NCBI GenBank assembly: GCA_947504705.1
Contig: CANNIA010000005.1
Coordinates: 1 to 64,000 of the forward strand
Reading direction: 5' to 3'
Source: Paracoccaceae bacterium
Lineage (GTDB): Bacteria > Pseudomonadota > Alphaproteobacteria > Rhodobacterales > Rhodobacteraceae
Length of the DNA: 64,000 nucleotides
Shown: positions 43,004 to 54,989 of the stretch, piece by piece
Position numbering within the stretch: position 1 is the stretch's first letter
Layout: the number at the start of each line of letters is the position of its first letter
Made by a program: the position numbers and the translations under genes
The notes under the pieces: model-generated
Told to the model about the DNA's origin: nothing
The model's database searches: none
The model's input: only the letters and a program-made list of their open reading frames with translations

Positions 43004-43924
43004 TTAGCCGAAGATCGACCATCCGGTACGCCGGGCAAGCATTTCCAGCGCCTCGGTGCCAAGCTTGGAGTTTCCCTGCGCGTTCAGGCCCGGAGACCAG
43101 ACCGCGATGGACGCGCGACCCGGTGCGATGGCCAGGATGCCGCCGCCCACCCCGGATTTCCCCGGCAGACCCACGCGAAAGGCGAATTCGCCCGAGCCAT
43201 CGTAGTGACCACAGGTCAGCATCAGCGCGTTGATCCGCCGCACACGGTCGGGCGAGATCAGGCGCTGAAGGTTGGACAGAAAGCGACCGGAGCGGGCCAG
43301 TTGGGCGACAGTCATCGCGATGGCACACTGATGGAAATAGGCACCAAGGACCAGATCGGGCGCGTTCACCAGGTTACCCTGCGACTTCAGGAAATGCGCC
43401 AGCGCCAGATTTCTGTGGCCGGTCTTAGCTTCTGACCGCGCGACCGCCTGGTTGATGTGGATCTGCTCGTCCCCGGCAGCTGTGCGAATGAAGGTAAGAA
43501 GTTCGGCCAGATAATCGCGCGGCTGGCGATTGCCCAAGGCGGCGTCGGTGGTGACGATGGCCCCGGCGTTGACAAAGGGGTTGCGAGGGATGCCGTTCTC
43601 ATACTCCAGTTGCAGGATCGAGTTGAAGGCAAGGCCGGACGGCTCGCGCCGGACACGCGACCAAAGCTGATCGCCAAGCCGCCCAAGCGCGATGGCCAGG
43701 CCGAAGACCTTGGAGATCGACTGGATCGAAAACGGCGTGGCGCAGTCGCCTGCCGACAGTTGTGTGCCGTCGGCAAGAACCAGTGAAATGCCAAACTGGT
43801 TGGGGTCCGTCGCCGCCAGTTCGGGAATATAGTCGGCCACCTGGCCGCGATCGATCTGCTCGCCCATACGGGCCTGAATCTCCGCCAGAACGTCGACCAG
43901 ATGCGGGGCGGGGTCGCGGCTCAC
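43004..43924 (-). CDS. glsA: Glutaminase
   Basis: 306 residues of the serine-dependent glutaminase family, converting glutamine to glutamate and ammonia. The beta-lactamase-like Ser-x-x-Lys is in [24 protein letters not shown] and [20 protein letters not shown] are further motifs. A GTG start overlaps the hisH stop by four bases, so it is read with the histidine genes; HisH itself hydrolyses glutamine. Confidence 0.93.
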   Translation of the reverse strand: MSRDPAPHLVDVLAEIQARMGEQIDRGQVADYIPELAATDPNQFGISLVLADGTQLSAGDCATPFSIQSISKVFGLAIALGRLGDQLWSRVRREPSGLAFNSILQLEYENGIPRNPFVNAGAIVTTDAALGNRQPRDYLAELLTFIRTAAGDEQIHINQAVARSEAKTGHRNLALAHFLKSQGNLVNAPDLVLGAYFHQCAIAMTVAQLARSGRFLSNLQRLISPDRVRRINALMLTCGHYDGSGEFAFRVGLPGKSGVGGGILAIAPGRASIAVWSPGLNAQGNSKLGTEALEMLARRTGWSIFG

Positions 43925-44562
43925 GGTGTCCAGCGCAGGAAACTTGCAATCAGGCGCAGGCCGGCGGCCTGGCTTTTCTCGGGGTGAAACTGCGTGCCGA
44001 TGATGGTGTCGCGGCCGATGATGGCGGTGATCGGTCCGGCATAGTCACAATAGGCCAGCCGGTGCGCCGGGTCGGTGACGCGGAAATGGTAGGAATGGAC
44101 GAAATAGGCGTGGTCGCCGGTGGTGATGCCCTCCAGCACCGGATGGGCGGCTTCGATCACCAGATCGTTCCAGCCCATATGCGGCACCTTCAGTGCCGGG
44201 TCTGCGGGCGCGATCTTCACCACATCGCCCGGGATCCAGCCGAAGCCATCGGTCAGCTGGTATTCGTGGCCCCGGCTGGCCAGCATCTGCATGCCGACAC
44301 AGATGCCAAGGAAGGGGCGGGCCTTGGTGGTCACCGCCTCTTCGATCGCCTCGAAAAGCCCGCCATATGACCCAAGCGCCGCGCGACAGGCTGGGAAGGC
44401 CCCGTCTCCCGGAAGGACGATCCGGTCGGCGCGGGCCACATCTTCTGGGTGCGAGGAGACGAGGATGTCACCAAGATCGCCCTCGGCGGCCATGCGCTGG
44501 AAGGCTTTCTCGGCGGAATGGAGGTTGCCGGAATCGTAGTCGACAAGGACGGTCAGGGGCAT
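43921..44562 (-). CDS. hisH: Imidazole glycerol phosphate synthase, glutaminase subunit
   Basis: 213 residues, class I amidotransferase. Catalytic Cys in [11 protein letters not shown], and His-Glu in [31 protein letters not shown] contains the oxyanion region. It passes ammonia through HisF. It is unusual only in being followed by a coupled glsA. Confidence 0.96.
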   Translation of the reverse strand: MPLTVLVDYDSGNLHSAEKAFQRMAAEGDLGDILVSSHPEDVARADRIVLPGDGAFPACRAALGSYGGLFEAIEEAVTTKARPFLGICVGMQMLASRGHEYQLTDGFGWIPGDVVKIAPADPALKVPHMGWNDLVIEAAHPVLEGITTGDHAYFVHSYHFRVTDPAHRLAYCDYAGPITAIIGRDTIIGTQFHPEKSQAAGLRLIASFLRWTP

Positions 44563-44585
44563 GTGAATCAGGCCTCGGGATAAGC

Positions 44586-44607
44586 CAAAATTCTTCGAAG
44601 AATTTTG
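44586..44607. terminator. 22-bp perfect palindrome between hisB and hisH
   Basis: CAAAATTC-TTCGAA-GAATTTTG is a perfect inverted repeat centred on TTCGAA. Related palindromes occur near 38.2 and 53.6 kb. Between tandem genes it may act as an attenuating or partial terminator. Confidence 0.55.
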
Positions 44608-44616
44608 CGTCAGGCG

Positions 44617-45204
44617 TCAAAGCGCGCCCTTGGTGGAGGGGAGCGCGTTGCCAAGCCGAGGGTCGGGTTCAACCGCCTCACGCAGCGCGCGGGCGACGGA
44701 TTTGAACGCGGCCTCAGCGATGTGGTGGCTGTTCAGCCCGTGCAAGCGGTCGACGTGGAGCGTGATGCCGCCGTGGGTGGACAGGGCTTGGAAGAATTCG
44801 CGCACAAGTTCGGTGTCGAAACTGCCGATCTTCGGCGTCGGGAAATCGACCGTCCAGATGAGGTAAGGCCGCGCGGAAAGGTCCAGCGCGGTCGCGATCT
44901 GGGCGTCATCCATGGCAAGGCGGAAATGGCCATAGCGGCGGATGCCACGCTTGTCCCCAAGGGCCTTCGCCAGCGCCTGACCCAAGGCAATCCCGACATC
45001 CTCGACCGTGTGGTGGTCGTCAATGTGCAGATCACCCTTGGCGCGCACTTTCAGGTCGATCAGGCTGTGGCGCGCCAATTGGTCCAGCATGTGGTCAAAG
45101 AAACCCACGCCAGTCTGGCAGTCATGGCTGCCGGTGCCGTCCAGGTTGACGGCAACCGAAATCTCGGTCTCGGCGGTCTTGCGGCTGACCTCGGCCTTGC
45201 GCAT
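44617..45204 (-). CDS. hisB: Imidazoleglycerol-phosphate dehydratase
   Basis: 195 residues from [24 protein letters not shown] lies eight bases upstream. Mn-binding His motifs appear twice: [20 protein letters not shown] and [10 protein letters not shown], then [15 protein letters not shown]. It dehydrates IGP to imidazole acetol phosphate. It begins the hisB-hisH group; the bifunctional enterobacterial phosphatase part is absent, as expected outside enterics. Confidence 0.96.
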   Translation of the reverse strand: MRKAEVSRKTAETEISVAVNLDGTGSHDCQTGVGFFDHMLDQLARHSLIDLKVRAKGDLHIDDHHTVEDVGIALGQALAKALGDKRGIRRYGHFRLAMDDAQIATALDLSARPYLIWTVDFPTPKIGSFDTELVREFFQALSTHGGITLHVDRLHGLNSHHIAEAAFKSVARALREAVEPDPRLGNALPSTKGAL

Positions 45205-45325
45205 GGGCTCGCTCCTTTGGCTGATGCGGGGCTTATAGGGCCGGGCGGGAAAAATGGAAAGCTTGGCGCGGCTTGACCTTGGCCCAAATCCCGGCAGGCT
45301 GGGGGCATATGCGAAAGGGGAAACC

Positions 45326-45784
45326 ATGACCGTCTGCTTCACCACCGACCGGATGCTTCATTTCGGCGATTGCGACATTTCGGGCACCGCCTATTACCCG
45401 GCCTATCTGAACATCCTGAACGGCGTGGTCGAAGAGTTCTGGGCCCATATCGGCTGGCCCTGGCACGAGATCATTTGGAACGAACGCTGGGGCACGCCGA
45501 CTGTGCATCTGACCTGCGACTTTTCCAAGCCGTCGTTCTTTGGTGACAACCTGACCTTCCGGCTGACGATCGCGAAGGTCGGCAAATCCTCGGTCCGGCT
45601 CAAGCACACGATCCACTGCGGTGAGGAACATCGCTGGTCGGTCGAACAGGTGCTGGCGGCAAGCTGGCTGGACAAGCACACCTCTATGGCCTGGCCGCAA
45701 GAGGTGAAGGCCAAGCTGGAAAGCCTGATGGCCCCGCCGGAACCGGAACGCCGCCCGGTCGGCGCGCCTATAGCTCCAGCATGA
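45326..45784 (+). CDS. Acyl-CoA thioesterase (hot-dog fold)
   Basis: 152 residues from [27 protein letters not shown] precedes the ATG. The 4-hydroxybenzoyl-CoA thioesterase pattern is seen in [20 protein letters not shown] (catalytic Asp). It cleaves acyl-CoA thioesters; substrate unknown. The C-terminus runs 17 bp into the converging LysE gene. Confidence 0.85.
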   Translation: MTVCFTTDRMLHFGDCDISGTAYYPAYLNILNGVVEEFWAHIGWPWHEIIWNERWGTPTVHLTCDFSKPSFFGDNLTFRLTIAKVGKSSVRLKHTIHCGEEHRWSVEQVLAASWLDKHTSMAWPQEVKAKLESLMAPPEPERRPVGAPIAPA

Positions 45785-46367
45785 TCACCGGCCACAGCGA
45801 CAGCACCAGAAGCACGGCCATCGTCCAGTTGAAAGCGCGGAGCCGCCCCGGCCCGGTCAGCCAGCCGCGCACGGCTTGACCTGCGCCCGCCCAAAGCGTG
45901 ATCGACGGCAGGTTGACGGCCGCGAAGACCCCTGCGACGGCGGCATAGGCCCAGACGGAAGGCTCGACCACATAGGCCGACACGGCCCCCAACGCCATCG
46001 CCCAGGCCTTGGGGTTCACCCACTGGAAAGCCGCCGCCTGCAGGAAGGTCATCGGCCGCGTGGCCTGTTTGCCTTCGCCGGGAGCGGCAGCATGGGCGAT
46101 CTTCCAGGCGAGCCAGAGCATATAGGCGACCGAGGCCAGCTTCAGGATCAACAGCGCCGGGGGCCAGGCCTTGAAGATGCCCGCCAGCCCAAGACCGACC
46201 AGAAAGACCATGACCGCATGGCCGATGCTGATCCCCAGCATATGCGGCAAGGTGCGGCGAAAGCCGAAATTCGCCCCGCTTGCCAGCAGCATCATGTTGT
46301 TCGGCCCCGGCGTGACCGAGGTGACGAAGGCAAAGCCAAGAAGGGCAAGGAACAACTCGTTGGTCAT
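45768..46367 (-). CDS. LysE family amino acid exporter
   Basis: 199 residues from MTNELFLALLGFAF; AAGGA upstream decides for this start over one 12 codons earlier. Six transmembrane helices with the family signature SVTPGPNNMMLLASGANFGF and FQWVNPKAWAMALGAVSAYV. RhtB/LysE exporters expel amino acids such as homoserine, threonine or lysine. Convergent with the thioesterase gene. Confidence 0.9.
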   Translation of the reverse strand: MTNELFLALLGFAFVTSVTPGPNNMMLLASGANFGFRRTLPHMLGISIGHAVMVFLVGLGLAGIFKAWPPALLILKLASVAYMLWLAWKIAHAAAPGEGKQATRPMTFLQAAAFQWVNPKAWAMALGAVSAYVVEPSVWAYAAVAGVFAAVNLPSITLWAGAGQAVRGWLTGPGRLRAFNWTMAVLLVLSLWPVIMLEL

Positions 46368-46404
46368 CGGTCCGGTCCTTCCGCAGGGGTCCTGAAACGA
46401 CAAA

Positions 46405-46425
46405 GACCGCCCGAAGGCGGCCTTG
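46405..46425 (-). terminator. Terminator of tRNA-Gly
   Basis: On the minus strand GGCCGCC-TTCG-GGCGGTC is a seven-pair stem with a UUCG tetraloop followed by TTTGT, ten bases after the tRNA CCA end. Confidence 0.65.
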
Positions 46426-46434
46426 TCTTCCGAT

Positions 46435-46509
46435 TGGAGCGGGCGATGAGATTCGAACTCACGACCCTAACCTTGGCAAGGTTATGCTCTACCCCTGAGC
46501 TACGCCCGC
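46435..46509 (-). tRNA. tRNA-Gly (GCC)
   Basis: 75 bases with CCA encoded. Acceptor GCGGGCG pairs with CGCCCGC, D arm GCTCAGGGGTAGAGC, anticodon arm AACCT-TGCCAAG-type with GCC, T arm GTGAGTTCGAATCTCAT. All cloverleaf positions fit a glycine tRNA. Confidence 0.95.
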
Positions 46510-46603
46510 ACTCCGTTTCGGTGAGCGGTGATTTATTGAACCGCCTCGGGGGCCGCAAGGGGGAAAGTGCAATCCCGGGCGAAAAATCACCAATCCCCCG
46601 AAG

Positions 46604-49600
46604 TCACTCCAGTTCGACCAACAGGTCCTTTGCCTCGATCTGGCTGCCCGGCTGGACGTAGATCGCCTTGACCGTGGCTTCGCGGTCGATGTGCAGGCCG
46701 GTCTCCATCTTCATAGCCTCGATGTTCAAAAGCAGGTCGCCCGGCCGCAGAATCTGGCCGACCTTGACCGCAATCGAAGCGACAGCCCCCGGCATCGGCG
46801 CGCCGATATGGGCGGGGTTGCCCTCTTGCGCCTTGGGCTTGGCGGCGGTCTTGGCCTTGACGGCACGGTTCGGCACCCGGATCACCCGGGGCTGGCCGTT
46901 CAGCTCGAAGAAGACCTTGACCTCCCCATCATCGGTCGTCTCGCCCACAGCTTGCAGGCGGATTTCCAGCGTCTTGCCGGGGTCGATCTCGATGGCGACC
47001 TCATCCCCCGGCTGCATGCCGTAAAAGAAGGTCGGCGTCGGCAGGGTGCGGACCGGGCCATAGGCCTTGTGGCGACCCATGTAGTCAAGGAAGACCTTGG
47101 GATACATCAGATACCCGTTCAGATCCTCATCATCGACCTTGAAGCCCTTGAGTTCGGCCGAAACCTTGGCACGGACGGCTTCCAGATCGACAGCGGGCAG
47201 ATGCGCGCCGGGGCGGTCAGTGACGGGCTTTTCGCCCTTCAGGACCTTCTTCTGAATGCCCTCAGGCCAGCCGCCATGCGGTTGGCCAAGGTTGCCCTTC
47301 AGCATGTCGACGACCGATTCCGGGAAGGCCACGTCGGTCTTGGGGTCCTCAACCTGCGTGCGGGTCAGACCTTGGGCCACCATCATCAGCGCCATGTCGC
47401 CCACGACCTTGGAGGACGGCGTGACCTTGACGATATCGCCGAACATCCGGTTCGCATCGGCATAGGCTTGGGCGACTTCGTGCCAACGCTCCTCCAGCCC
47501 CATGCTGCGCGCCTGCGCCTTGAGGTTGGTGAACTGGCCCCCCGGCATTTCGTGCAGGTAAACTTCGGAGGCCGGGGCAGGGATGCCCGATTCAAAGGCG
47601 GCGTATTGCTTGCGCACGCCTTCCCAATAGTCGGAAATCTGCCGGACGGCGGCGATATCAATGCCGGTGTCGCGGTCGGTGTTGCGCAGCGCCTCGACGA
47701 TGGAGCCGAGGCAAGGCTGCGAGGTGCCGCCCGAGAACGCATCCATCGCCGCATCCACCGCGTCGACGCCCGCATCGCAGGCGGCAAGGACAGTGGCAGC
47801 TGCGGCACCCGATGTGTCATGAGTGTGGAAGTGGATCGGTAGTCCGATTTCCTGCTTCAGCGTCTTGATCAAAACGCGGGCGGCGGCAGGCTTCAGCAAG
47901 CCGGCCATATCCTTCAGGCCCAGAACATGCGCTCCGGCGGCTTTCAATTCCTTGGCGCGATCCAGATAGTATTTCAGATCATACTTCGATCGGGCCGGGT
48001 CCAGAAGGTCACCGGTATAGCAGATCGTGCCTTCGCAGACCTTGTTGGCCTCCAGAACGGCATCCATCGCGACGCGCATATTCTCGACCCAGTTTAACGA
48101 ATCGAACACGCGGAACACGTCAACGCCGGTTTTTGCGGCCTGGAATACGAAAGATCGAACAACATTGTCCGGATAGTTCGTATAGCCCACCCCATTCGAC
48201 GCACGCAGCAGCATCTGCGTCATCAGGTTCGGCATTGCCGCCCGCAGGTCGCGGAGCCGCTGCCATGGGCATTCCTGCAAGAAGCGGTAGGCCACGTCAA
48301 ACGTCGCCCCGCCCCAGCATTCGACGCTGAACAGCTGCGGCAGGTTGGCGGCATAGCTGGGTGCCACCTTGATCATGTCGATTGACCGCATCCGGGTGGC
48401 CAGCAAGGACTGGTGCCCGTCGCGCATGGTGGTGTCGGTCAGCAGGACCTTTTTCTGTTCCTTCATCCAGTCGGCAACCGCCTGCGGACCCTTCTGCTCC
48501 AGAAGGTTCCGGGTGCCCATCGCGGGTTCGGCCTTCAAAGCGGGGGGCTTTGGCGCCTTTGCCTCGGCGGGGGGCCGGATACGGCCCGCGGTTTCCGGGT
48601 GGCCGTTCACGGTGATGTCGGCGATGTAGATCAACAGCTTCGTCGCCCGGTCGCGGCGTTTCTTGAAGGCGAAAAGCGCAGGCGTCGTGTCGATGAACTT
48701 GGTGGTGTAGGTGTCGTTCAGGAAGGTCGGGTGTTTCAGAAGGTTGATGACGAATTCGATGTTCGTCGCCAACCCCCGGATGCGGAATTCCCGCAAGGCC
48801 CGGTCCATCCGCGCAATCGCCTTTTCCGGAGTCTGGGCATGGGCGGTCACCTTGACCAGCAGCGAATCGTAGTAGCGGGTGATGACCCCCCCGGCATAGG
48901 CCGTGCCGCCGTCCAGCCGGATGCCGTTCCCCGTGGCCGAGCGATAGGCGGTCAGGCGGCCATAGTCGGGGATGAAGTTGTTCAGCGGGTCTTCGGTGGT
49001 GACCCGGCACTGCACCGCATGGCCGTTCAGCTTCACCTCTGCCTGGCTCGCCACCCCAGTCGCCTCGGGCAGCGACTTGCCCTCTTCGATCAGGATCTGC
49101 GCCTGCACGATGTCGATGCCGGTCACCTCTTCGGTGACGGTATGTTCGACCTGCACCCGAGGGTTCACTTCGATGAAGTGGAACTTGCCCGTATCCATAT
49201 CCATGAGAAATTCGACGGTGCCCGCGCATTCATAGTTCACATGGCTACAGATGCGCTTGGCCATTTCGCAGACGTCTTCGCGCTGCTCTTGGGTAAGATA
49301 GGGCGCAGGCGCGCGCTCAACCACCTTCTGGTTGCGGCGCTGCACCGTGCAATCCCGTTCCCACAGATGCCAGCAGTTGCCCTGCTTGTCGCCAAGGATC
49401 TGCACTTCCACATGGCGGGCGCGCAGAATCATCTTCTCCAGATAGCCCTCGCCATTGCCAAAGGCGGCTTCCGCCTCGCGCCGGCCTTCGCGCACCTTTC
49501 CTTCCAACTCTTCCTCGTTCAGGATCGGCCGCATGCCCCGGCCACCACCGCCCCAGGACGCCTTCAACATCAGGGGATAGCCCACTTCAGCCGCTTGGCG

Positions 49601-50044
49601 TTTGATCAGCGCCATGTCGTCGCCCAAGACTTCCGTGGCCGGAATGACGGGCACGCCCGCCTCCATCGCCACGCGGCGGGCCGAGGCCTTGTCGCCCAAA
49701 GCGCGCATCGTCTCGGCGCGGGGGCCGATGAAGGTGATCCCTGCCTGGTCGCAAGCATCTACGAAATCGGGGTTTTCCGACAAAAGCCCATAGCCCGGAT
49801 GGATCGCATCCGCCCCGGCCATCCGCGCGACCCGGATGATTTCTGCAATCGAAAGATAGGCCCCAACCGGCGACATCCCCTCGCCAATCCGGTAGGCCTC
49901 ATCGGCCTTGAACCGGTGCAGCGACAGCTTGTCTTCTTCGGCATAGACCGCCACGGTCTTCTTGCCCATCTCGTTCGCCGCCCGCATCACGCGGATCGCA
50001 ATTTCGCCCCGGTTGGCGATCAGGATCTTCTTGAACTCGGGCAT
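46604..50044 (-). CDS. pyc: Pyruvate carboxylase
   Basis: 1146 residues, the full single-chain enzyme. It carboxylates pyruvate to oxaloacetate with ATP and bicarbonate. Order: biotin carboxylase (KILIANRGEIAIRVMRAA; KASWGGGGRGMRPILNEEEL; EVNPRVQVEHTVTE), carboxyltransferase from about 530 (LLTDTTMRDGHQSLLATRMR), PYC/OADA domain, and biotinyl domain with Lys at about 1112 in NIEAMKMETGLH. Transcribed away from proC. A main anaplerotic route in this lineage. Confidence 0.97.
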   Translation of the reverse strand: MPEFKKILIANRGEIAIRVMRAANEMGKKTVAVYAEEDKLSLHRFKADEAYRIGEGMSPVGAYLSIAEIIRVARMAGADAIHPGYGLLSENPDFVDACDQAGITFIGPRAETMRALGDKASARRVAMEAGVPVIPATEVLGDDMALIKRQAAEVGYPLMLKASWGGGGRGMRPILNEEELEGKVREGRREAEAAFGNGEGYLEKMILRARHVEVQILGDKQGNCWHLWERDCTVQRRNQKVVERAPAPYLTQEQREDVCEMAKRICSHVNYECAGTVEFLMDMDTGKFHFIEVNPRVQVEHTVTEEVTGIDIVQAQILIEEGKSLPEATGVASQAEVKLNGHAVQCRVTTEDPLNNFIPDYGRLTAYRSATGNGIRLDGGTAYAGGVITRYYDSLLVKVTAHAQTPEKAIARMDRALREFRIRGLATNIEFVINLLKHPTFLNDTYTTKFIDTTPALFAFKKRRDRATKLLIYIADITVNGHPETAGRIRPPAEAKAPKPPALKAEPAMGTRNLLEQKGPQAVADWMKEQKKVLLTDTTMRDGHQSLLATRMRSIDMIKVAPSYAANLPQLFSVECWGGATFDVAYRFLQECPWQRLRDLRAAMPNLMTQMLLRASNGVGYTNYPDNVVRSFVFQAAKTGVDVFRVFDSLNWVENMRVAMDAVLEANKVCEGTICYTGDLLDPARSKYDLKYYLDRAKELKAAGAHVLGLKDMAGLLKPAAARVLIKTLKQEIGLPIHFHTHDTSGAAAATVLAACDAGVDAVDAAMDAFSGGTSQPCLGSIVEALRNTDRDTGIDIAAVRQISDYWEGVRKQYAAFESGIPAPASEVYLHEMPGGQFTNLKAQARSMGLEERWHEVAQAYADANRMFGDIVKVTPSSKVVGDMALMMVAQGLTRTQVEDPKTDVAFPESVVDMLKGNLGQPHGGWPEGIQKKVLKGEKPVTDRPGAHLPAVDLEAVRAKVSAELKGFKVDDEDLNGYLMYPKVFLDYMGRHKAYGPVRTLPTPTFFYGMQPGDEVAIEIDPGKTLEIRLQAVGETTDDGEVKVFFELNGQPRVIRVPNRAVKAKTAAKPKAQEGNPAHIGAPMPGAVASIAVKVGQILRPGDLLLNIEAMKMETGLHIDREATVKAIYVQPGSQIEAKDLLVELE

Positions 50045-50220
50045 CGGCGGTCCCCACAGTGGCGAAATTCAGCGCAGCTTAGGCATGCTGCAGCGCAGCG
50101 CAAGGGTCGAATACGACTGCGCCAGTCGCGTTTGCGAAATAATCTGTCGCGGCCAAGTGCCGGCTTGTCTGGGCGGGATCGGTGGCAAAGAATGGCTTTG
50201 GGCCAAGGCGGGGGAAACGA

Positions 50221-51015
50221 ATGCAACTGGGGCTGATCGGCGCGACAGGCTGGCTGGGCACGGCTTTGGGGACGCGGGCATTGCAGGACGGCTGGCCCGA
50301 GACAAAGCTCACCCTTCTGAACCGCAGCGCCGCGCGGTCGGCCTATGATCATTGGCCCGGCGTGACCTGGGCGCGCGATGCAGCCGAACTTTGCGCGCGG
50401 TCGGATGTGCTGGTCCTCTCTACCCGGCCCGAGGATTTCCCGCAGTCAGGCTTTGTCGGGGCCGGCAAGTTGGTCATCTCCTTCATGACCGCCTGGTCGC
50501 TGGACCGCTTGGCCGCGCTTTGCCCCGGCGCAAGGATCGTGCGGGCCATGCCCAATGGGGCTGCCAGCGAGGGGCGGTCTTTTACCCCTTGGGTCGCGGG
50601 TCCCGGGTTGTCGGCTGAGGATGCCGCCGTCGTGCGCCTTCTGCTATCCGCGATGGGAGAGGAAGCCGAAGTGAGGACCGAGGCCGAACTTGATTACCTG
50701 TCGGCCCTGTCCGGCTCCGGTTCCGCCTATCCGGCCCTGATGGCACAGGCGATGCTGAACGATGCCTTGGTGCATGGTTTGGACGAGGCGGTAGCACGGC
50801 AGGCGGTCGCCTCGGTTCTCGCTGCAGGCGGGGCGCTGGCGGGGCAGGCGGACCGGGTGGATGCCGTGCTTGCCGCCTATGAAAGCTATCGCGGGGTGAC
50901 GGCCGCTGGCTTGCAGGCAGCGCGTGAGGCAGGGCTGGCCGCAGCGATTACGACGGCGCTGGCGGCGGCAGAGGCCAAGGCGCGGCAATTGACCGCGCAG
51001 GGGTTGGGTGGGTAA
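50221..51015 (+). CDS. Pyrroline-5-carboxylate reductase-like protein
   Basis: 264 residues from MQLGLIGATGWLG. The NAD(P)-binding fold has GLIGATGWLGTALG and the C-terminal dimer domain has TEAELDYLSALSGSGSAYPA, as in ProC. The nucleotide loop G-A-T-G-W-L-G differs from the usual G-x-G-x-M, so it could be a paralogue acting on another imine; true proC may be elsewhere. GGGGGAAA precedes the ATG. Confidence 0.78.
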   Translation: MQLGLIGATGWLGTALGTRALQDGWPETKLTLLNRSAARSAYDHWPGVTWARDAAELCARSDVLVLSTRPEDFPQSGFVGAGKLVISFMTAWSLDRLAALCPGARIVRAMPNGAASEGRSFTPWVAGPGLSAEDAAVVRLLLSAMGEEAEVRTEAELDYLSALSGSGSAYPALMAQAMLNDALVHGLDEAVARQAVASVLAAGGALAGQADRVDAVLAAYESYRGVTAAGLQAAREAGLAAAITTALAAAEAKARQLTAQGLGG

Positions 51016-51076
51016 GGCCCGGAACAATCGCAGAACAAGGCTTTTCCTGCGGCCCGGAAGGCGCTAGCCTGCAGAC

Positions 51077-53458
<2,382 letters not shown>

Positions 53459-53466
53459 CGGGCCTC

Positions 53467-53531
53467 TGTCCACGGTGGACAGATTTGGATAGTCCTGTGA
53501 TTACATTAGCTTGCGCGTGGGCGTTTACCGC
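53467..53531 (+). repeat. Two-part intergenic element, copy 2
   Basis: TGTCCAC-G-GTGGACA (53467-53481) with CGTGGGCGTTTAC beginning 49 bp from its first base, the same arrangement as at 32914. It starts nine bases after the uvrD stop. Confidence 0.6.
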
Positions 53532-53563
53532 GCGTTAAGGTCTTGAAACCGGGTCGCAGGAGC

Positions 53564-53607
53564 CAAATTCCTTCGAAGGAATTTGCAAATCTTTTCGAAA
53601 AGATTTG
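53564..53607. terminator. Two tandem 22-bp palindromes between uvrD and benE
   Basis: CAAATTCC-TTCGAA-GGAATTTG and CAAATCTT-TTCGAA-AAGATTTG are both perfect inverted repeats, directly abutting, centred on TTCGAA. They lie between converging stops and probably terminate both sides. Confidence 0.65.
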
Positions 53608-53610
53608 GGC

Positions 53611-54750
53611 CTACCGCTTGAACCGTTCCAGCATCTGCACCCCGATCCCGGCGACGAGGCCCCAGAAGGCGGCCCCGATGCCAAAGGCGGCGACGCCGGA
53701 GGCGGTCACCACCAGCGTTACGGTGGCGGCAAAGCGTTTGTCGGGGGCGGCGAAGGCACCTCCCAGTGCGCCCATCAGCGGGCCGAGGAGGGCGAGGGCC
53801 ACGAGGGCCGCGACCACGGGGGCGGGCAGGGCAGCGAGGAGGTCGAGGACAGTGGGGCTTAGGAGGCCAAGCACCACCCAGATCGCACCATAGGCGAGGC
53901 CGACGACCCAGCGTTTGTCCTTGTCGGGGTGGGTGTCGGGGCCAAGGCAGATCGCGGCGGTGATCGCGGCCATGCTGACCGTATGCGCGCCGAAGAAGGC
54001 GGTGACGGTGGAGATGAGGCCGGTTGTGGTCAGGGCTTGGGCCACGGGCGGTTCATAGCCCGCCGCGCGGAGGGTCGCGAAGCCGGGCAGGTTTTGCGAA
54101 GCCATGGTGACGAGGTACAAGGGCAGCGCGAGGCCGATAATCACGGCAAGGCTGAATTCGGGCGCGACCGGCACCAGTGCGGGGGCCGCGAGGTGCAGGG
54201 TGGAAAAATCGGCCCCGGTCAGGATGGCCAGCAGGATCCCGGCGGCAAAGGCGGCCAGGGTGGCCATGGCGGGGTTCCACAGGCGGACCAGCAGGAAGAC
54301 CGCGACCATGGGCAGGACCAGCGCGGGTAGGGCCTGGGCTGCGGTGCCTCCCTTCAGGCAGAAGGGCAGCAGAACCCCGGCCAGCATGGCGGCGGCGATG
54401 GCATCGGGGATGCGGGCGACCGCTGCGCCAAGCGGGCGGACAAGGCCGGTTGCAGTGATCAGAAGGCCGGTAGCGATGAAGGCCCCGACGCCTTGGGCAA
54501 AGCTGATGCCTTGGGTTGCGGCAATCAGCGCGGCCCCGGGGGTGGACCAGGCCAGCACCACTGGCACGCGGGTTGTCCAAGACAGCAGCGCCGAGCCGAA
54601 GGCCTTGCCAAGGCTGAGCGCCAGGAGCCAACTTGCCGTCTGTTCCGCGCTTGCCTCCAGCGCCGTGGCGGCCGCCAGCAGGATCGCGACCGAAGCCGCA
54701 TAGCCGACAAGGGCGGCAACGGTTGCCGACGTGATTACCGATGCGCGCAT
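53611..54750 (-). CDS. benE: Benzoate/H+ symporter BenE family
   Basis: 379 residues with about eleven transmembrane helices. LVGYAASVAILLAAATALEA near the start, VVLAWSTPGAALIAATQGIS (the family TPG motif) and FFGAHTVSMAAITAAICLGP are BenE signatures. Imports benzoate or similar aromatic acids. No aromatic degradation genes are nearby, so the substrate is open. It lies directly behind the small RNA array on the same strand. Confidence 0.9.
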   Translation of the reverse strand: MRASVITSATVAALVGYAASVAILLAAATALEASAEQTASWLLALSLGKAFGSALLSWTTRVPVVLAWSTPGAALIAATQGISFAQGVGAFIATGLLITATGLVRPLGAAVARIPDAIAAAMLAGVLLPFCLKGGTAAQALPALVLPMVAVFLLVRLWNPAMATLAAFAAGILLAILTGADFSTLHLAAPALVPVAPEFSLAVIIGLALPLYLVTMASQNLPGFATLRAAGYEPPVAQALTTTGLISTVTAFFGAHTVSMAAITAAICLGPDTHPDKDKRWVVGLAYGAIWVVLGLLSPTVLDLLAALPAPVVAALVALALLGPLMGALGGAFAAPDKRFAATVTLVVTASGVAAFGIGAAFWGLVAGIGVQMLERFKR

Positions 54751-54813
54751 GAAAACCCCCGCCTTTGGTCTGGCGGACTATTCCGGCGCGCGCGGATGGC
54801 TGCAAGGGGGAAA

Positions 54814-54850
54814 GGCGGCGACCTCTCAGGGAGGGAGGAGAGAGGCCGCC
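54814..54850 (-). ncRNA. CUCCUCCC-motif small RNA hairpin 5 (variant)
   Basis: Stem GGCGG/CCGCC plus CCTCTC/GAGAGG with a three-base bulge; the loop carries CTCCTCCC on the minus strand (54833-54840 complement). It is the last unit and is followed by TTTCCCCCTT, which could serve as the terminator of the array. The base before the core is T rather than C, unlike the other four. Confidence 0.6.
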
Positions 54851-54861
54851 ACTTATCCGGC

Positions 54862-54894
54862 AAACCTCGGGAGGAGGAAGGAGCCGGAAGGTTT
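54862..54894 (-). ncRNA. CUCCUCCC-motif small RNA hairpin 4
   Basis: On the minus strand AAACCT and AGGTTT close a hairpin whose loop holds CCTCCTCCC (complement of 54869-54877). Confidence 0.7.
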
Positions 54895-54896
54895 GG

Positions 54897-54930
54897 GCAG
54901 CGGTGCCAGGGAGGAGGTTGGAACCGCCGC
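54897..54930 (-). ncRNA. CUCCUCCC-motif small RNA hairpin 3
   Basis: GCGGCGGT pairs with ACCGCTGC (one G-U) around a loop with CCTCCTCCC (complement of 54909-54917). Confidence 0.7.
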
Positions 54931-54937
54931 AGGATCA

Positions 54938-54981
54938 GGTGACCAAGGAGGTCACCCGAAGGTTTTGGGGCACAAGGCCCC
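54938..54981 (-). ncRNA. Spacer hairpins inside the small RNA array
   Basis: Two perfect stems without the motif: GGTGACC-TCCTT-GGTCACC (54938-54956) and GGGGC-CTTGT-GCCCC (54967-54981). They separate hairpins 2 and 3 and may mark processing sites or the 3' end of one RNA. Confidence 0.5.
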
Positions 54982-54989
54982 GAATGGGG

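Noticed and set aside
48413-50236. Long open frame (607 codons) opposite pyruvate carboxylase
   Set aside because: Antisense shadow of the biotin carboxylase region, rich in His/Arg/Gln/Pro, without motifs or ribosome site.
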